From assembly GCA_025149125.1 (NCBI GenBank), contig CP102272.1, positions 4,836,001-4,900,000 on the forward strand: a stretch of 64,000 nt of DNA, given 5' to 3'. How positions within the stretch are numbered: the first letter of the stretch is position 1; each line of letters begins with the position of its first letter. The notes beneath the pieces are model-generated. The model worked only from the letters and a program-made list of their open reading frames with translations. It ran no database searches and was not told the origin of the DNA. This document shows, one piece after another, positions 32,941 through 41,549 of the stretch. Position numbers and translations under genes: made by a program. This stretch comes from [Clostridium] asparagiforme DSM 15981 (GTDB lineage: Bacteria > Bacillota > Clostridia > Lachnospirales > Lachnospiraceae).

Positions 32941-32968
32941 TTGAGATGTCCGTTATTTCTGCTATAAT
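32941..32968 (+). promoter_or_regulatory. Promoter ahead of the tandem repeat and binding protein
   Basis: TTGAGA (32941-32946), a 16-bp spacer and TATAAT (32963-32968); the -10 is the first base pairs of the 52-bp repeat. Confidence 0.6.
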
Positions 32969-33072
32969 CAAGGAAACGTATCCCTTGTCACCAGCCTGGC
33001 GGCTGGTGACATAGTATAATCAAGGAAACGTATCTCTTGTCATCAGCCTGGCGGCTGGTGACAAAGTATAAT
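32963..33072 (+). repeat. 52-bp tandem repeat, each unit a TATAAT box plus hairpin
   Basis: Two full units start at 32963 and 33015 and a third begins at 33067 with TATAAT. Each full unit has a 10-bp hairpin with a TGGC loop (32987-33010 perfect; 33039-33062 with one wobble). The two units differ at only a few positions. They lie wholly in the leader of the binding-protein gene. Confidence 0.85.
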
Positions 33073-33150
33073 TCAATATGGAAGTACAGGAAACAAATGA
33101 ACGCACAGGTACCTTGCGCACCTGCGCACGAGATAAAAGGAGAATCCAAA

Positions 33151-34320
33151 ATGATGAACAGGAGAAACATTGCCGCAGCCGCACTGGCGGCCTGCCTGAC
33201 AGCAAGCGCACTGGCCGGTTGTGGAGGAAGAAAAGCCGATGAACCGGTCATCCGCATCGGTGTGATTGAACCGCTCACCGGCGCAAACGGCGCAGCCGGT
33301 TTCCAGGAAATGCTGGGGATCCGCTACGCCAATCAGGTTTATCCCACCGTGACCATCGGCGGTGAAACCTACACCGTAAAGCTGGTCGAGGCCGACAACA
33401 AATCCGACTGCGCCGAGGCTGTAAACGCCGCCGGCGCACTGGCCGGGGAACATGTCAGCGTGGCGCTGGGAAGTTACGGCTCAGACCTTTCCATGGCCGC
33501 CGGAGCGGTGTTCGCTGAGAACGGAATCCCGGCCATCGGCTGCTCCTGCACCAACCCCCAGGTTACGGAAGGAAATGACTCCTACTTCCGCGTCTGCTTC
33601 AGCGATCCCCTCCAGGGGACGGCCATGGCAAACTACGCCTACCAGAACAACGCCAAAAGCGCGGCCGTGATCACGCAGCTGGGAGACGACTATTCCTCCG
33701 GCCTGGGCGGATATTTTAAGGATGCCTTTTCCAGCCTGGGAGGACAGATCGTATACGACCAGCAGTTTCAGGCGGGCCAGACGGATTTCCGGTCTATTTT
33801 GACCAATCTGCAAGCGCAAAACCCGGACATCATTTTCGCACCCAGCTCCCTGACCGCCGCCCCGCTTATCATCCGGCAGGCCCGGGAACTGGGCATCACC
33901 GCGGTGATCGCGGGAGGTGACGCCTGGGAGAATTCCGCCGTGATCAGTGAGGCGGGCGCGGCTGCCGAGGGCGTGGTGTTAACGGCCGCATTCGATGAGT
34001 CCGAGCCCGCCAACGACGAGGCAGCCGCGTTCATCAAAGGCTTCCGGGAATATTTAAGGGCTGAGAAACAGGACGAGTCCATCCCCGCTGTCTCAGCCCT
34101 GGGCTACGACGCCTACCTGGCCGCCATAAAAGCCATCGAGGCCGCGGATTCCACCGATCCGGCCGCCATCCGCCAAGCCCTGTCCTCGGTGGTGGTTGAG
34201 GGCGCCACCGGAACCATCACCTTCAACGGGACAGGCGATGCCAACAAGAACCTGGCCTTCATCAAGGTGATCCGGGACGGAAGGTTCCAGTTTCTGACCA
34301 CCTCCACCATCAGCAGGTAA
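33151..34320 (+). CDS. Branched-chain-type amino acid ABC transporter binding lipoprotein
   Basis: A 389-residue LivJ/LivK-type periplasmic-binding-fold protein. The signal peptide ends in a lipobox (LAGC, Cys24). The mature part has IRIGVIEPLTGANGAAGFQEMLGIRYA and IPAIGCSCTNPQVT near the hinge. The start is ATG 33151 after AAAGGAG; a longer upstream frame runs through the repeat and is rejected. No permease or ATPase adjoins it, so it either serves a distant transporter or acts as a sensor. It overlaps the end of the convergent amidohydrolase by 11 bp. Confidence 0.9.
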   Translation: MMNRRNIAAAALAACLTASALAGCGGRKADEPVIRIGVIEPLTGANGAAGFQEMLGIRYANQVYPTVTIGGETYTVKLVEADNKSDCAEAVNAAGALAGEHVSVALGSYGSDLSMAAGAVFAENGIPAIGCSCTNPQVTEGNDSYFRVCFSDPLQGTAMANYAYQNNAKSAAVITQLGDDYSSGLGGYFKDAFSSLGGQIVYDQQFQAGQTDFRSILTNLQAQNPDIIFAPSSLTAAPLIIRQARELGITAVIAGGDAWENSAVISEAGAAAEGVVLTAAFDESEPANDEAAAFIKGFREYLRAEKQDESIPAVSALGYDAYLAAIKAIEAADSTDPAAIRQALSSVVVEGATGTITFNGTGDANKNLAFIKVIRDGRFQFLTTSTISR

Positions 34321-35140
34321 ACCGGGACGGAATTTCCCCGTATATCCTCACCGCGTTCCCGTAAAACACCTTCTCCCACGCCTTCTCCGGAATCAGGCGC
34401 TTGATGAACCCAATGTAATCCTCCAGGTTCACCAGCGGCCAGTCGGTGCCGAACATGAATTTGTCGTAATTGTTCACATACTCGATCCAGGTCTGCAGGG
34501 CCTCCACGTACCCTCGCTTCTCCCGGCAGAAGGTCTCCACGTCCATCCGCTGCTCCCAGAGCCCGGACAGGTCCGCCGCCATATTTCCATTTTTCTCCAG
34601 AACCGCCGCTGCATCCATGAGAAAGGGATTGCCGATGTGGCACATCACAAACTGTACGTCCGGGTGGGCCACCGCGGCCTCGTCCAGGGTCAGCGGATGG
34701 CTGTATTTGAGCAGGGCGTTGCTGCCTGCGGTGGCTCCGGTGTGGATGGCCACCGGCTTTTTGTAGGACGCGGCCAGCTCGTACACCGGGTCATAGATGG
34801 GATCCGACACGTAAACGCTCGTATAGCCGGGGTACAGCTTGATCCCCGCGCAGGTATCCAGGCGCAGATTCTCCTCAATCCGGTCCAACTCCTCCCGGTT
34901 CAGATAACCTTTCTCAAGCTCTTCCGTATCGATCCCCACACAATAGCGCAGCTCCTTCGGATACCGGTGTTCCCGGCAGTCCAATCCCCTGTTTCCCATC
35001 ACGATGCCGTGGACGATTCCAAGCCTGCGGTACTCTTCCCGCAAATGCTCCTCCGTGTTCTCGTGGCCCGCAGCCACGGCGATCCCGTCGAAATACTCCC
35101 GCCCCGGGCAAAAATGCAGATGCGCGTCAATGATTTTCAT
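34310..35140 (-). CDS. Amidohydrolase-2 family TIM-barrel hydrolase
   Basis: A 276-residue metal-dependent hydrolase. The first metal motif HLH is at residues 8-10 (IIDAHLHF), then IHTGATAGSNALL, VMCHIGNP and FGTDWP in order, matching the amidohydrolase-2 group that includes decarboxylases such as ACMSD and lactonases. The start ATG 35140 is eight bases after GGAGG. It is monocistronic and converges on the solute-binding gene. Substrate unknown; an aromatic acid decarboxylase or lactonase is possible. Confidence 0.85.
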   Translation of the reverse strand: MKIIDAHLHFCPGREYFDGIAVAAGHENTEEHLREEYRRLGIVHGIVMGNRGLDCREHRYPKELRYCVGIDTEELEKGYLNREELDRIEENLRLDTCAGIKLYPGYTSVYVSDPIYDPVYELAASYKKPVAIHTGATAGSNALLKYSHPLTLDEAAVAHPDVQFVMCHIGNPFLMDAAAVLEKNGNMAADLSGLWEQRMDVETFCREKRGYVEALQTWIEYVNNYDKFMFGTDWPLVNLEDYIGFIKRLIPEKAWEKVFYGNAVRIYGEIPSRFTC

Positions 35141-35312
35141 TCCCATTCCCTCCTGTTTTTGAGGCGGCATCCGGCCGCCCGTTTCTTTCTATGCAGAAAG
35201 CGGGCCTTCACCCCGGGCCGTCTCCGGCCTGGGGCAAAAGCCCACATTTAAGCTCTGTCATTACAAATTATGCTGCAAATCTCCAGTTGGTTTGCGGTTT
35301 GTTTACGACTGT

Positions 35313-37706
35313 CTACGGCTGGCTTCCCCCGTTGGGGTCCGTTCCCGCTTCTGTCTGGGACCCGCCGCTTGAATCCGGCTCGCCCTGGGGACGGCTCCAG
35401 TCTTTGGCCCCCGGCTGGGACCACTGGTTCTGCTGCTCCCTGCCGCTTTCGGGCTGGTTCCATCCGTTCTGCTCCGGCTGCTGCCACTGGCCCTGGGGCT
35501 GGCCCCAACCGTTTTCACCCGGCTGCTGCCACTGGCCCTGCTGGCCGTAGCCCTGGGGGGCGTATCCCTGACCTGCCTGGGGATCATACCCCTGGCCGCC
35601 CTGAGGCTGGCCCCAGCCATTTTCACCCGGCTGCTGCCACTGGCCCTGCTGACCGTAGCCCTGAGGGGCGTATCCCTGACCGCCCGAAAGCTGACCGCCA
35701 TCCTGGAGCTGCCCTGCGCCGCCCTGAAGCTGCGCGCCGTCCTGGAGCTGCCCTGCGCCGCCCGGAACCGTTCCCTCCGGCAGAGCGCCCGCGGTAGCAC
35801 CGCCGGCTCCATTTCCACCGTTTCCACCGTTGGATTCGTCCTCTTCCTCCTCCGGCGGCTCCGGGATTCCCTTCACCTGGCGGAAGATCTTCATAAACTC
35901 CTTGCCGGTAATGGTCTCCTTCTCGATCAGGAATTCCGCGATCTTATCCATGGCGTCCCGGTTCTCAGCCAGCAGGCGCTTGGCCTCCTCGTAGGACTCC
36001 TTGAGAATTCGCATCACTTCCTGGTCGATCTCGCCCGCCGTCGCCTCGCTGCAGTTGAGCACGTTGCGGCCGGACAGGTACTGGTTCTCCCGGGTCTCCA
36101 GGCCCATGAGGCCGAACTTCTCGGACATACCGTACTGGGTGATCATAGCCCGGGCCAGGTTGGTGGCCTTCTCAATATCGTTGGACGCGCCCGTGGTCAC
36201 GCTGTCGAATACCAGCTCCTCGGCGGCACGCCCCGCAAGAGCCTCCACCAGCATGGCTTCCAGCTCTTTCTTGGTGTTCAGATACTTTTCTTCCTCGGGC
36301 ACGTTCATCACGTAACCCAGAGCGCCCATGGTCCGGGGCACGATGGTGATCTTCTGCACCGGCTCAGAGTGCTTCTGCAAAGCGCTGACCAGCGCGTGGC
36401 CCACCTCGTGGTAAGAGACGATGCGCCGCTCCTCCTGGTTCATGATCCGGTCCTTCTTCTCCTTACCCACTAACACCACTTCCACCGCCTCGAACAGGTC
36501 CTTCTGGGACACTGCCTGGCGACCGTGCTTGACGGCGTTGATGGCCGCCTCGTTCATCATGTTGGCAAGGTCCGCGCCCACGGCCCCTGATGTAGCCAGG
36601 GCGATCTCCTTAAAGTCCACGGAGTCGTCCAGCAGCACGTCCTTGGAGTGCACCTTTAAAATGTTGATACGTCCATTTAAATCCGGCCGTTCCACCACCA
36701 CCCGGCGGTCGAAACGTCCCGGGCGCAGCAGCGCGGGATCCAGAATCTCCGGCCGGTTGGTTGCGGCCAGCACCAGAAGTCCCTTGGAGGACTCAAAACC
36801 GTCCATCTCGGAGAGCAGCTGGTTTAAGGTCTGCTCCCGCTCGTCGTTGCCGCCCATACGGCTGTCGCGGCTGCGGCCGATGGCGTCGATCTCATCGATG
36901 AAAATAATACAGGGGGCGTTCTCCGCCGCGTTCTTGAACAGATCGCGGACACGGGACGCGCCCACGCCCACAAACATCTCCACAAAATCGGAACCGGACA
37001 GGGAATAGAACGGCACGTGGGCCTCTCCGGCCACCGCCTTGGCAAGCAGCGTCTTACCCGTTCCGGGCGGGCCTACCAGCAGCGCGCCCTTGGGCAGCTT
37101 GGCGCCGATCTTGGTGTACTTTCCGGGGTTGTGCAGGAAGTCCACGATCTCGGTCAGGGACTCCTTGGCCTCGTCCTCTCCTGCCACGTCCTTGAACGTG
37201 ACGCCGGTCTCCTTCTGCACATACATCTTGGCGTTGCTCTTGCCCACGCCCATGATTCCGCCTCCACCCATGCGGCGCATGGTGAAATTCATCAGGAATA
37301 CCAGAAACAGGAAGGGGATGGCGTAGTTCAGCACCGTGGCCAGAATCACGCTGTTGTCCCGGGACTCCACCAGGATATCCACGTTGTGTTCCAGCAGACG
37401 GGGGGCAAAATCAAAATCGTTGTTCAGCCGCACCACATAGTAGTTTAAATCCCGGGGATAATCGGCGTTCCCAGGCTTTGGCACCAGCGTGATCTTGGTG
37501 TTGCCGATGCTCACGGACTCCACCTTACCCTCGTCGATCATCGATACAAACTCATTATACGTCAGCTCTTTGGTCTTTTTGTCCATAATCATGTTTTGCA
37601 TAAACGTGACCAGAGTGAACGTGATAAGCGCAGCCACAACGAGCATGGATATGGTCTGCCAGTTCGTCTTCGGCGCGTTCGGGTCTGTCTTCTTGTTATT
37701 ATCCAT
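35313..37706 (-). CDS. ftsH: ATP-dependent zinc metalloprotease FtsH with long low-complexity tail
   Basis: A 797-residue membrane protease. Two membrane helices (about 21-37 and 120-140) flank an extracellular loop; the AAA module has Walker A GPPGTGKT (212-219) and Walker B IIFIDEID (267-274); the zinc site is HEVGH (433-437). The conserved part ends near residue 615 and is followed by 182 residues rich in Gly, Gln, Pro, Asn and Trp, with a 36-residue repeat. Ordinary FtsH ends within about 20-60 residues of that point. The tail would face the cytoplasm and could mediate assembly or partner binding. It has its own promoter (37772-37800). Confidence 0.95.
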   Translation of the reverse strand: MDNNKKTDPNAPKTNWQTISMLVVAALITFTLVTFMQNMIMDKKTKELTYNEFVSMIDEGKVESVSIGNTKITLVPKPGNADYPRDLNYYVVRLNNDFDFAPRLLEHNVDILVESRDNSVILATVLNYAIPFLFLVFLMNFTMRRMGGGGIMGVGKSNAKMYVQKETGVTFKDVAGEDEAKESLTEIVDFLHNPGKYTKIGAKLPKGALLVGPPGTGKTLLAKAVAGEAHVPFYSLSGSDFVEMFVGVGASRVRDLFKNAAENAPCIIFIDEIDAIGRSRDSRMGGNDEREQTLNQLLSEMDGFESSKGLLVLAATNRPEILDPALLRPGRFDRRVVVERPDLNGRINILKVHSKDVLLDDSVDFKEIALATSGAVGADLANMMNEAAINAVKHGRQAVSQKDLFEAVEVVLVGKEKKDRIMNQEERRIVSYHEVGHALVSALQKHSEPVQKITIVPRTMGALGYVMNVPEEEKYLNTKKELEAMLVEALAGRAAEELVFDSVTTGASNDIEKATNLARAMITQYGMSEKFGLMGLETRENQYLSGRNVLNCSEATAGEIDQEVMRILKESYEEAKRLLAENRDAMDKIAEFLIEKETITGKEFMKIFRQVKGIPEPPEEEEDESNGGNGGNGAGGATAGALPEGTVPGGAGQLQDGAQLQGGAGQLQDGGQLSGGQGYAPQGYGQQGQWQQPGENGWGQPQGGQGYDPQAGQGYAPQGYGQQGQWQQPGENGWGQPQGQWQQPEQNGWNQPESGREQQNQWSQPGAKDWSRPQGEPDSSGGSQTEAGTDPNGGSQP
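35505..35720. repeat. 108-bp imperfect tandem repeat inside the ftsH tail
   Basis: Two copies offset by 108 bp (36 codons) encode YAPQGYGQQGQWQQP followed by GENGWGQPQG; shorter fragments (GQWQQPEQNGWNQPE) follow. Such repeats are prone to length change. Confidence 0.75.
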
Positions 37707-37771
37707 ATGTGTAAATCTCCCTCTGAATGGGTCATACTAAGCGAAATATCCACGAAAACCCATTCTCTACC

Positions 37772-37800
37772 ATTATAGTGTCAGTCTCCCCATAAATCAA
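37772..37800 (-). promoter_or_regulatory. ftsH promoter
   Basis: TTGATT (37800-37795), a 17-bp spacer and TATAAT (37777-37772). Confidence 0.75.
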
Positions 37801-37842
37801 GAAAAGAACAATGAAATTTCTTAAAAATTTTGAAAAAACTCC

Positions 37843-37878
37843 TAGCATTATAAAAAGACTGGTTGTATAATATATGGG
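37843..37878 (+). promoter_or_regulatory. pyrG promoter and initial GGG
   Basis: TATAAT at 37866-37871 with a poor -35 at 17 bp (TAGCAT). The first transcribed bases are probably GGG (37876-37878), as in the CTP-sensing pyrG leaders of other Firmicutes. Confidence 0.5.
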
Positions 37879-37935
37879 TTATTTTTTTACCCCACACGAC
37901 ACACTATATAGTATCTGAAGAAGGAGGTTTATGTT

Positions 37936-39537
37936 ATGCCAGTTAAATACGTGTTTGTCACCGGCGGAGTGGTTTCCGGCCTTGGCAAAGGCATCACGGC
38001 CGCGTCCCTGGGCCGTCTCTTGAAGGCCCGCGGCTACAGGGTAACCATGCAGAAGTTCGATCCCTATATCAACATCGACCCCGGCACCATGAATCCCGTC
38101 CAGCACGGCGAGGTTTTCGTGACCGACGACGGCGCTGAGACCGATCTGGACCTGGGGCACTACGAGCGCTTCATCGACGAAAGCCTGACGAAGAACTCCA
38201 ATGTGACCACCGGCAAGGTCTACTGGACGGTTTTACAGAAGGAGCGCCGCGGCGGCTTCGGAGGCGGCACGGTCCAGGTGATCCCCCATATCACCAACGA
38301 GATCAAGAGCCGTTTTCACCGCAACCCCTCCACCCAGGAGACGGAAATCGCCATCATCGAGGTGGGCGGCACGGTGGGCGACATCGAAAGCCAGCCCTTT
38401 CTGGAAGCCATCCGCCAGTTCCAGCGCGAAGCAGGTCCGGGAAATACCTGCATGATCCACGTCACCCTCATCCCCTATCTGAAAGCCTCTGGCGAGCTGA
38501 AAACCAAGCCCACCCAGGCCAGCGTCAAAGATCTTCAAGGCATGGGCATTCAGCCCGACATCCTGGTCTGCCGCTCCGAACTCCCCTTAGACGACAATAT
38601 CCGCAGCAAAATCGCCCTGTTCTGCAACGTTCCCTCCTCTCACGTAATCCAAAATCTGGATGTGGACGTCCTCTACGAGGCTCCTCTTGCCATGGAAAAA
38701 GAACATCTGGCCCAGGTCGCCTGTGAATGCCTCAATCTGGAATGCCCCGTGCCGGACTTAGAGGACTGGAAATCCATGATCGACGCCTGGAAACACCCCA
38801 GGTCCCAGGTGACCGTAGCCCTGGTAGGCAAATACATCCAGCTCCACGACGCCTACATTTCCGTGGTCGAAGCCTTAAAGCACGGCGGTGTGGCCAACCA
38901 TGCCGCGGTGAACATCAAGTGGGTGGATTCCGAGACCGTCACCCGGGAAAATGCCGCCAAGCTCCTTGGGGACGTGAGCGGAATCCTGGTGCCCGGCGGC
39001 TTCGGCGACCGGGGCATCGACGGCAAAATCTGCGCCATCCAGTACGCCAGGGAACAGCAGATCCCCTTCCTCGGGCTGTGCCTTGGCATGCAGCTGGCCA
39101 TCGTGGAGTTCGCCCGCCATGTGGCAGGCCTTGAGGACGCCCACAGCGTGGAGTTAAATCCCTCCACCACTCATCCCGTGATCCATCTGATGCCGGATCA
39201 GAACGGCGTGGAGGACATCGGCGGAACCCTGCGCCTGGGCTCCTATCCCTGCGTGCTGGACAAGGACTCCAAAGCCTTCTCCCTGTACGGGGCCGAAACC
39301 ATCCATGAACGCCACCGCCACCGCTACGAGGTGAACAACGACTACCGGAAAATCCTGACGGACAACGGCTTAAAGCTCTCCGGCCTGTCCCCGGACGGCC
39401 GCATCGTGGAGATGATCGAGATCCCGTCCCATCCCTGGTTTATGGCCACCCAGGCCCACCCGGAGTTAAAAAGCAGGCCCAACCGGCCTCACCCGCTGTT
39501 TCAGGGCTTTATCGAGGCTGCCCTCAAAACCCGTTAA
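37936..39537 (+). CDS. pyrG: CTP synthase
   Basis: A 533-residue enzyme, full length, aminating UTP to CTP with glutamine as donor. The N-terminal synthase domain (about 1-268) begins KYVFVTGGVVSGLGKGI; the C-terminal glutamine amidotransferase domain (about 290-533) has the nucleophile in LGLCLGMQLAIVEFAR and the His/Glu in HPELKSRP. Start ATG 37936 follows GGAGG by eight bases. It is the only gene of its pathway here and is followed by a small Cys-containing protein gene. A leader beginning with GGG suggests CTP-dependent attenuation, though no clear terminator is visible before the gene. Confidence 0.97.
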   Translation: MPVKYVFVTGGVVSGLGKGITAASLGRLLKARGYRVTMQKFDPYINIDPGTMNPVQHGEVFVTDDGAETDLDLGHYERFIDESLTKNSNVTTGKVYWTVLQKERRGGFGGGTVQVIPHITNEIKSRFHRNPSTQETEIAIIEVGGTVGDIESQPFLEAIRQFQREAGPGNTCMIHVTLIPYLKASGELKTKPTQASVKDLQGMGIQPDILVCRSELPLDDNIRSKIALFCNVPSSHVIQNLDVDVLYEAPLAMEKEHLAQVACECLNLECPVPDLEDWKSMIDAWKHPRSQVTVALVGKYIQLHDAYISVVEALKHGGVANHAAVNIKWVDSETVTRENAAKLLGDVSGILVPGGFGDRGIDGKICAIQYAREQQIPFLGLCLGMQLAIVEFARHVAGLEDAHSVELNPSTTHPVIHLMPDQNGVEDIGGTLRLGSYPCVLDKDSKAFSLYGAETIHERHRHRYEVNNDYRKILTDNGLKLSGLSPDGRIVEMIEIPSHPWFMATQAHPELKSRPNRPHPLFQGFIEAALKTR

Positions 39538-39643
39538 TTCCCTGAACCACCGGTAATTTCCTGCTCAGAAAGAGCCGCCGGGGCGCACACTAAGAGTGCG
39601 GATTGAAGCGGCCCATTGTAAAATGTTCAGGAGGTGATCCGGT

Positions 39644-39808
39644 ATGAACCACAAAGAAGACTGTGACATTGACGTACAGGCCTGTTCCACCATGGACTGT
39701 ACCGGCCTGATCCCGTCCCTGCCCCAATCCGAGGCCGAGCGGGAGGCGTATGAGGATTTATATCCTTATATTACCAAGGCGGTTAAACCAAAGGACCAGG
39801 CCAGATAA
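39644..39808 (+). CDS. 54-residue small protein with three cysteines
   Basis: An ORF too short for most gene callers but preceded by an excellent AGGAGGTGAT site seven bases from ATG 39644. The product is acidic, with cysteines at residues 7, 14 and 19 (CDIDVQACSTMDCTG) and a helical C-terminal part (SEAEREAYEDLYPYI), ending in a basic tail. It lies 106 bp after pyrG and is followed by a terminator at 39828-39859. I believe similar small proteins occur in related genomes but cannot name a function; the cysteines could bind metal. Confidence 0.7.
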   Translation: MNHKEDCDIDVQACSTMDCTGLIPSLPQSEAEREAYEDLYPYITKAVKPKDQAR

Positions 39809-39827
39809 CCCAGGCCAAGGGTTCCGA

Positions 39828-39859
39828 GAGTCCGGCCCGGCAAACGGCCGGGCTCTTTT
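39828..39859 (+). terminator. Terminator after the 54-residue gene
   Basis: GAGTCCGGCC pairs with GGCCGGGCTC around CGGCAAAC, followed by TTTT. Confidence 0.8.
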
Positions 39860-39896
39860 CGTTTGATATGCCTCTCTGCGCCATAGGGCCGCAAAC

Positions 39897-39920
39897 GGCC
39901 CATTACATTCAACAAAAAAA
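39897..39920. repeat. Dispersed post-terminator motif, copy 2
   Basis: GGCCCATTACATTCAACA followed by AAAAAA; on the minus strand it directly follows the T tract of the ABC-transporter terminator. Confidence 0.5.
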
Positions 39921-39957
39921 CCTCCCCCGGCAGCGTTCACACCGCCCGGGAGAGGTT
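39913..39957 (-). terminator. Terminator of the amino acid ABC operon
   Basis: AACCTC/GAGGTT plus CCCGG pairing form a hairpin 22 bp after the ATPase stop; seven T residues follow on the minus strand. Confidence 0.8.
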
Positions 39958-39979
39958 CCTTCATTTCGTCTATTCCATT

Positions 39980-40726
39980 TTATCCCCGCATAAACCGCCC
40001 CAAAAACTCCTTGGTCTGCGGATTCTGGGGGTTTTCAAAAATATCCTTCGGCGTTCCGTCCTCACAGATCACGCCGTCGGCCATGAACACCACGCGGGTG
40101 GACACGTCCCTGGCAAAGGCCATCTCGTGGGTCACGATGATCATAGTCAGGCCCTCGCCCGCCAGCTTTCTCATAACCTCCAGCACCTCGCCCACCATCT
40201 GGGGATCCAGGGCCGAGGTCGGCTCGTCAAAGAGCAGTAATTCCGGCTCCATGGCTAACGCCCTGGCGATGGCGATCCGCTGCTTCTGGCCGCCCGAAAG
40301 CTGCTTGGGTTTGGCGTTGATATAGGGGGCCATTCCCACCTTTTCCAGGTAGTACATGGCGTTTTTCCTGGCCTCCTCCTTGCTCTTTTTGAGCACCTTG
40401 GTCTGGCCGATCATGCAGTTGTCCAGCACGTTCATATTGTTGAACAGGTTAAAGCTCTGGAACACCATGCCCACCCGGGAGCGGTACTGGGCCGCGTTGA
40501 CCTTGCCATCCGCGATGTCCTCCCCGTGGTAGAGAATCTCGCCCGTGGTGGGCGTCTCCAAAATATTGAGGCAGCGCAGCAAGGTGGACTTGCCGGAGCC
40601 GGAGGCCCCGATGATACAGGTCACGTCTCCGCTGCTGACGGAAAAATCGATGTCCCGAAGCACGGGATTCTTGCCGAACATCTTGCTCAGATGCCGGATC
40701 TCTAAAATTTTCTCGCCCTTCATCAT
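39980..40726 (-). CDS. Polar amino acid ABC transporter ATPase
   Basis: A 248-residue ATPase of the GlnQ/HisP group. Walker A is GASGSGKST (about 39-47), the signature is LSGGQKQR, and Walker B is LLLFDEPTSALD, followed by THEMAFARD. Its start overlaps the end of the permease gene by four bases (ATGA), so the two are translationally coupled. It powers uptake of an amino acid captured by the binding protein at 41550-42506. The last gene of the operon, followed by a strong terminator. Confidence 0.95.
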   Translation of the reverse strand: MMKGEKILEIRHLSKMFGKNPVLRDIDFSVSSGDVTCIIGASGSGKSTLLRCLNILETPTTGEILYHGEDIADGKVNAAQYRSRVGMVFQSFNLFNNMNVLDNCMIGQTKVLKKSKEEARKNAMYYLEKVGMAPYINAKPKQLSGGQKQRIAIARALAMEPELLLFDEPTSALDPQMVGEVLEVMRKLAGEGLTMIIVTHEMAFARDVSTRVVFMADGVICEDGTPKDIFENPQNPQTKEFLGRFMRG

Positions 40727-41514
40727 GACTCCTCCTTCTTCTCATCCGGGAACCGCATCATACCGCTGGTGTAGGCCAGGGTGTCCGTGGTCGCCAGATC
40801 GTAGTTGTCCGGCCCGTCCATTTTATTCTCCAGACGGCGCAGGATGCGGGAGCAGGTAAAGGTCATGATAAAGTACATGATCATGGTGATGGTGTAAGTC
40901 TCAAAGTTCATGTACAGAGCGCCCGCGGCCGCCTTGGTCTTGTACAGCAGCTCGGCCAGGCCGATCACGGAGAGCACGCAGCTGTCCTTGATGTTGATGA
41001 TCAGGTTGTTGCCGATCTGAGGCATGATGTTGCGCAGGGCCTGGGGCAGAATCACGTAAATCATGGTCTGAACATGGGTCATGCCGATGGACTTGGCCCC
41101 CTCCGTCTGACCGGGGTCAATGGAAAGGATACCGCCGCGCACGGTCTCGGCCATATAGGCGCCCGTGTTGATGGACAGGATAAAAATCGCGGCCTTCAGC
41201 ATGGTCATATTGATATTCAGCAACGGAAATAAACCGTAGTAGATAAACATAGCCTGGGCCATCATGGGCGTGCCGCGGAAAAACTCCACGTAGGCGTTGA
41301 GCACCAGCTTCACGGCCCAGACAACTCCCTTCTTAATGGGGTTGTCCCCCTTCTCCGTGTGGATGGTCTGGACAATACCCACCGCAAACCCGATCAGGCA
41401 GCCGATGACGGTGCCCGCCAGAGCGCTCTCCATACTGATCAACGCGCCCTGGAGCATGGACATTCCGTATTTGCTGAATACGAGCATTACCCGGCCGAAA
41501 AAATCTGTTGGCAT
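40723..41514 (-). CDS. Polar amino acid ABC transporter permease
   Basis: A 263-residue membrane protein of the HisM/GlnP type with about five helices. The conserved cytoplasmic loop is present as EFFRGTPMMAQ and EGAKSIGMTHVQTMIYVILPQALR, the site that couples to the ATPase. It is the only permease, so it would act as a homodimer. It begins 35 bp after the binding-protein gene and overlaps the ATPase gene by four bases. Confidence 0.94.
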   Translation of the reverse strand: MPTDFFGRVMLVFSKYGMSMLQGALISMESALAGTVIGCLIGFAVGIVQTIHTEKGDNPIKKGVVWAVKLVLNAYVEFFRGTPMMAQAMFIYYGLFPLLNINMTMLKAAIFILSINTGAYMAETVRGGILSIDPGQTEGAKSIGMTHVQTMIYVILPQALRNIMPQIGNNLIINIKDSCVLSVIGLAELLYKTKAAAGALYMNFETYTITMIMYFIMTFTCSRILRRLENKMDGPDNYDLATTDTLAYTSGMMRFPDEKKEES

Positions 41515-41549
41515 AACATTCTCTCCTTAACTGATCGATCCGGCGCGCT

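Noticed and set aside
33012..33150. Upstream extension of the binding-protein gene
   Set aside because: The extra residues are encoded by the 52-bp repeat; the real start at 33151 has an RBS and a lipoprotein signal.
34310..34320. Overlap of convergent binding-protein and amidohydrolase ends as a regulatory signal
   Set aside because: An 11-bp convergent overlap is common and carries no extra structure.
39758..39964. 68-residue minus-strand ORF
   Set aside because: It overlaps the 54-residue gene and two terminators, with no ribosome-binding site.
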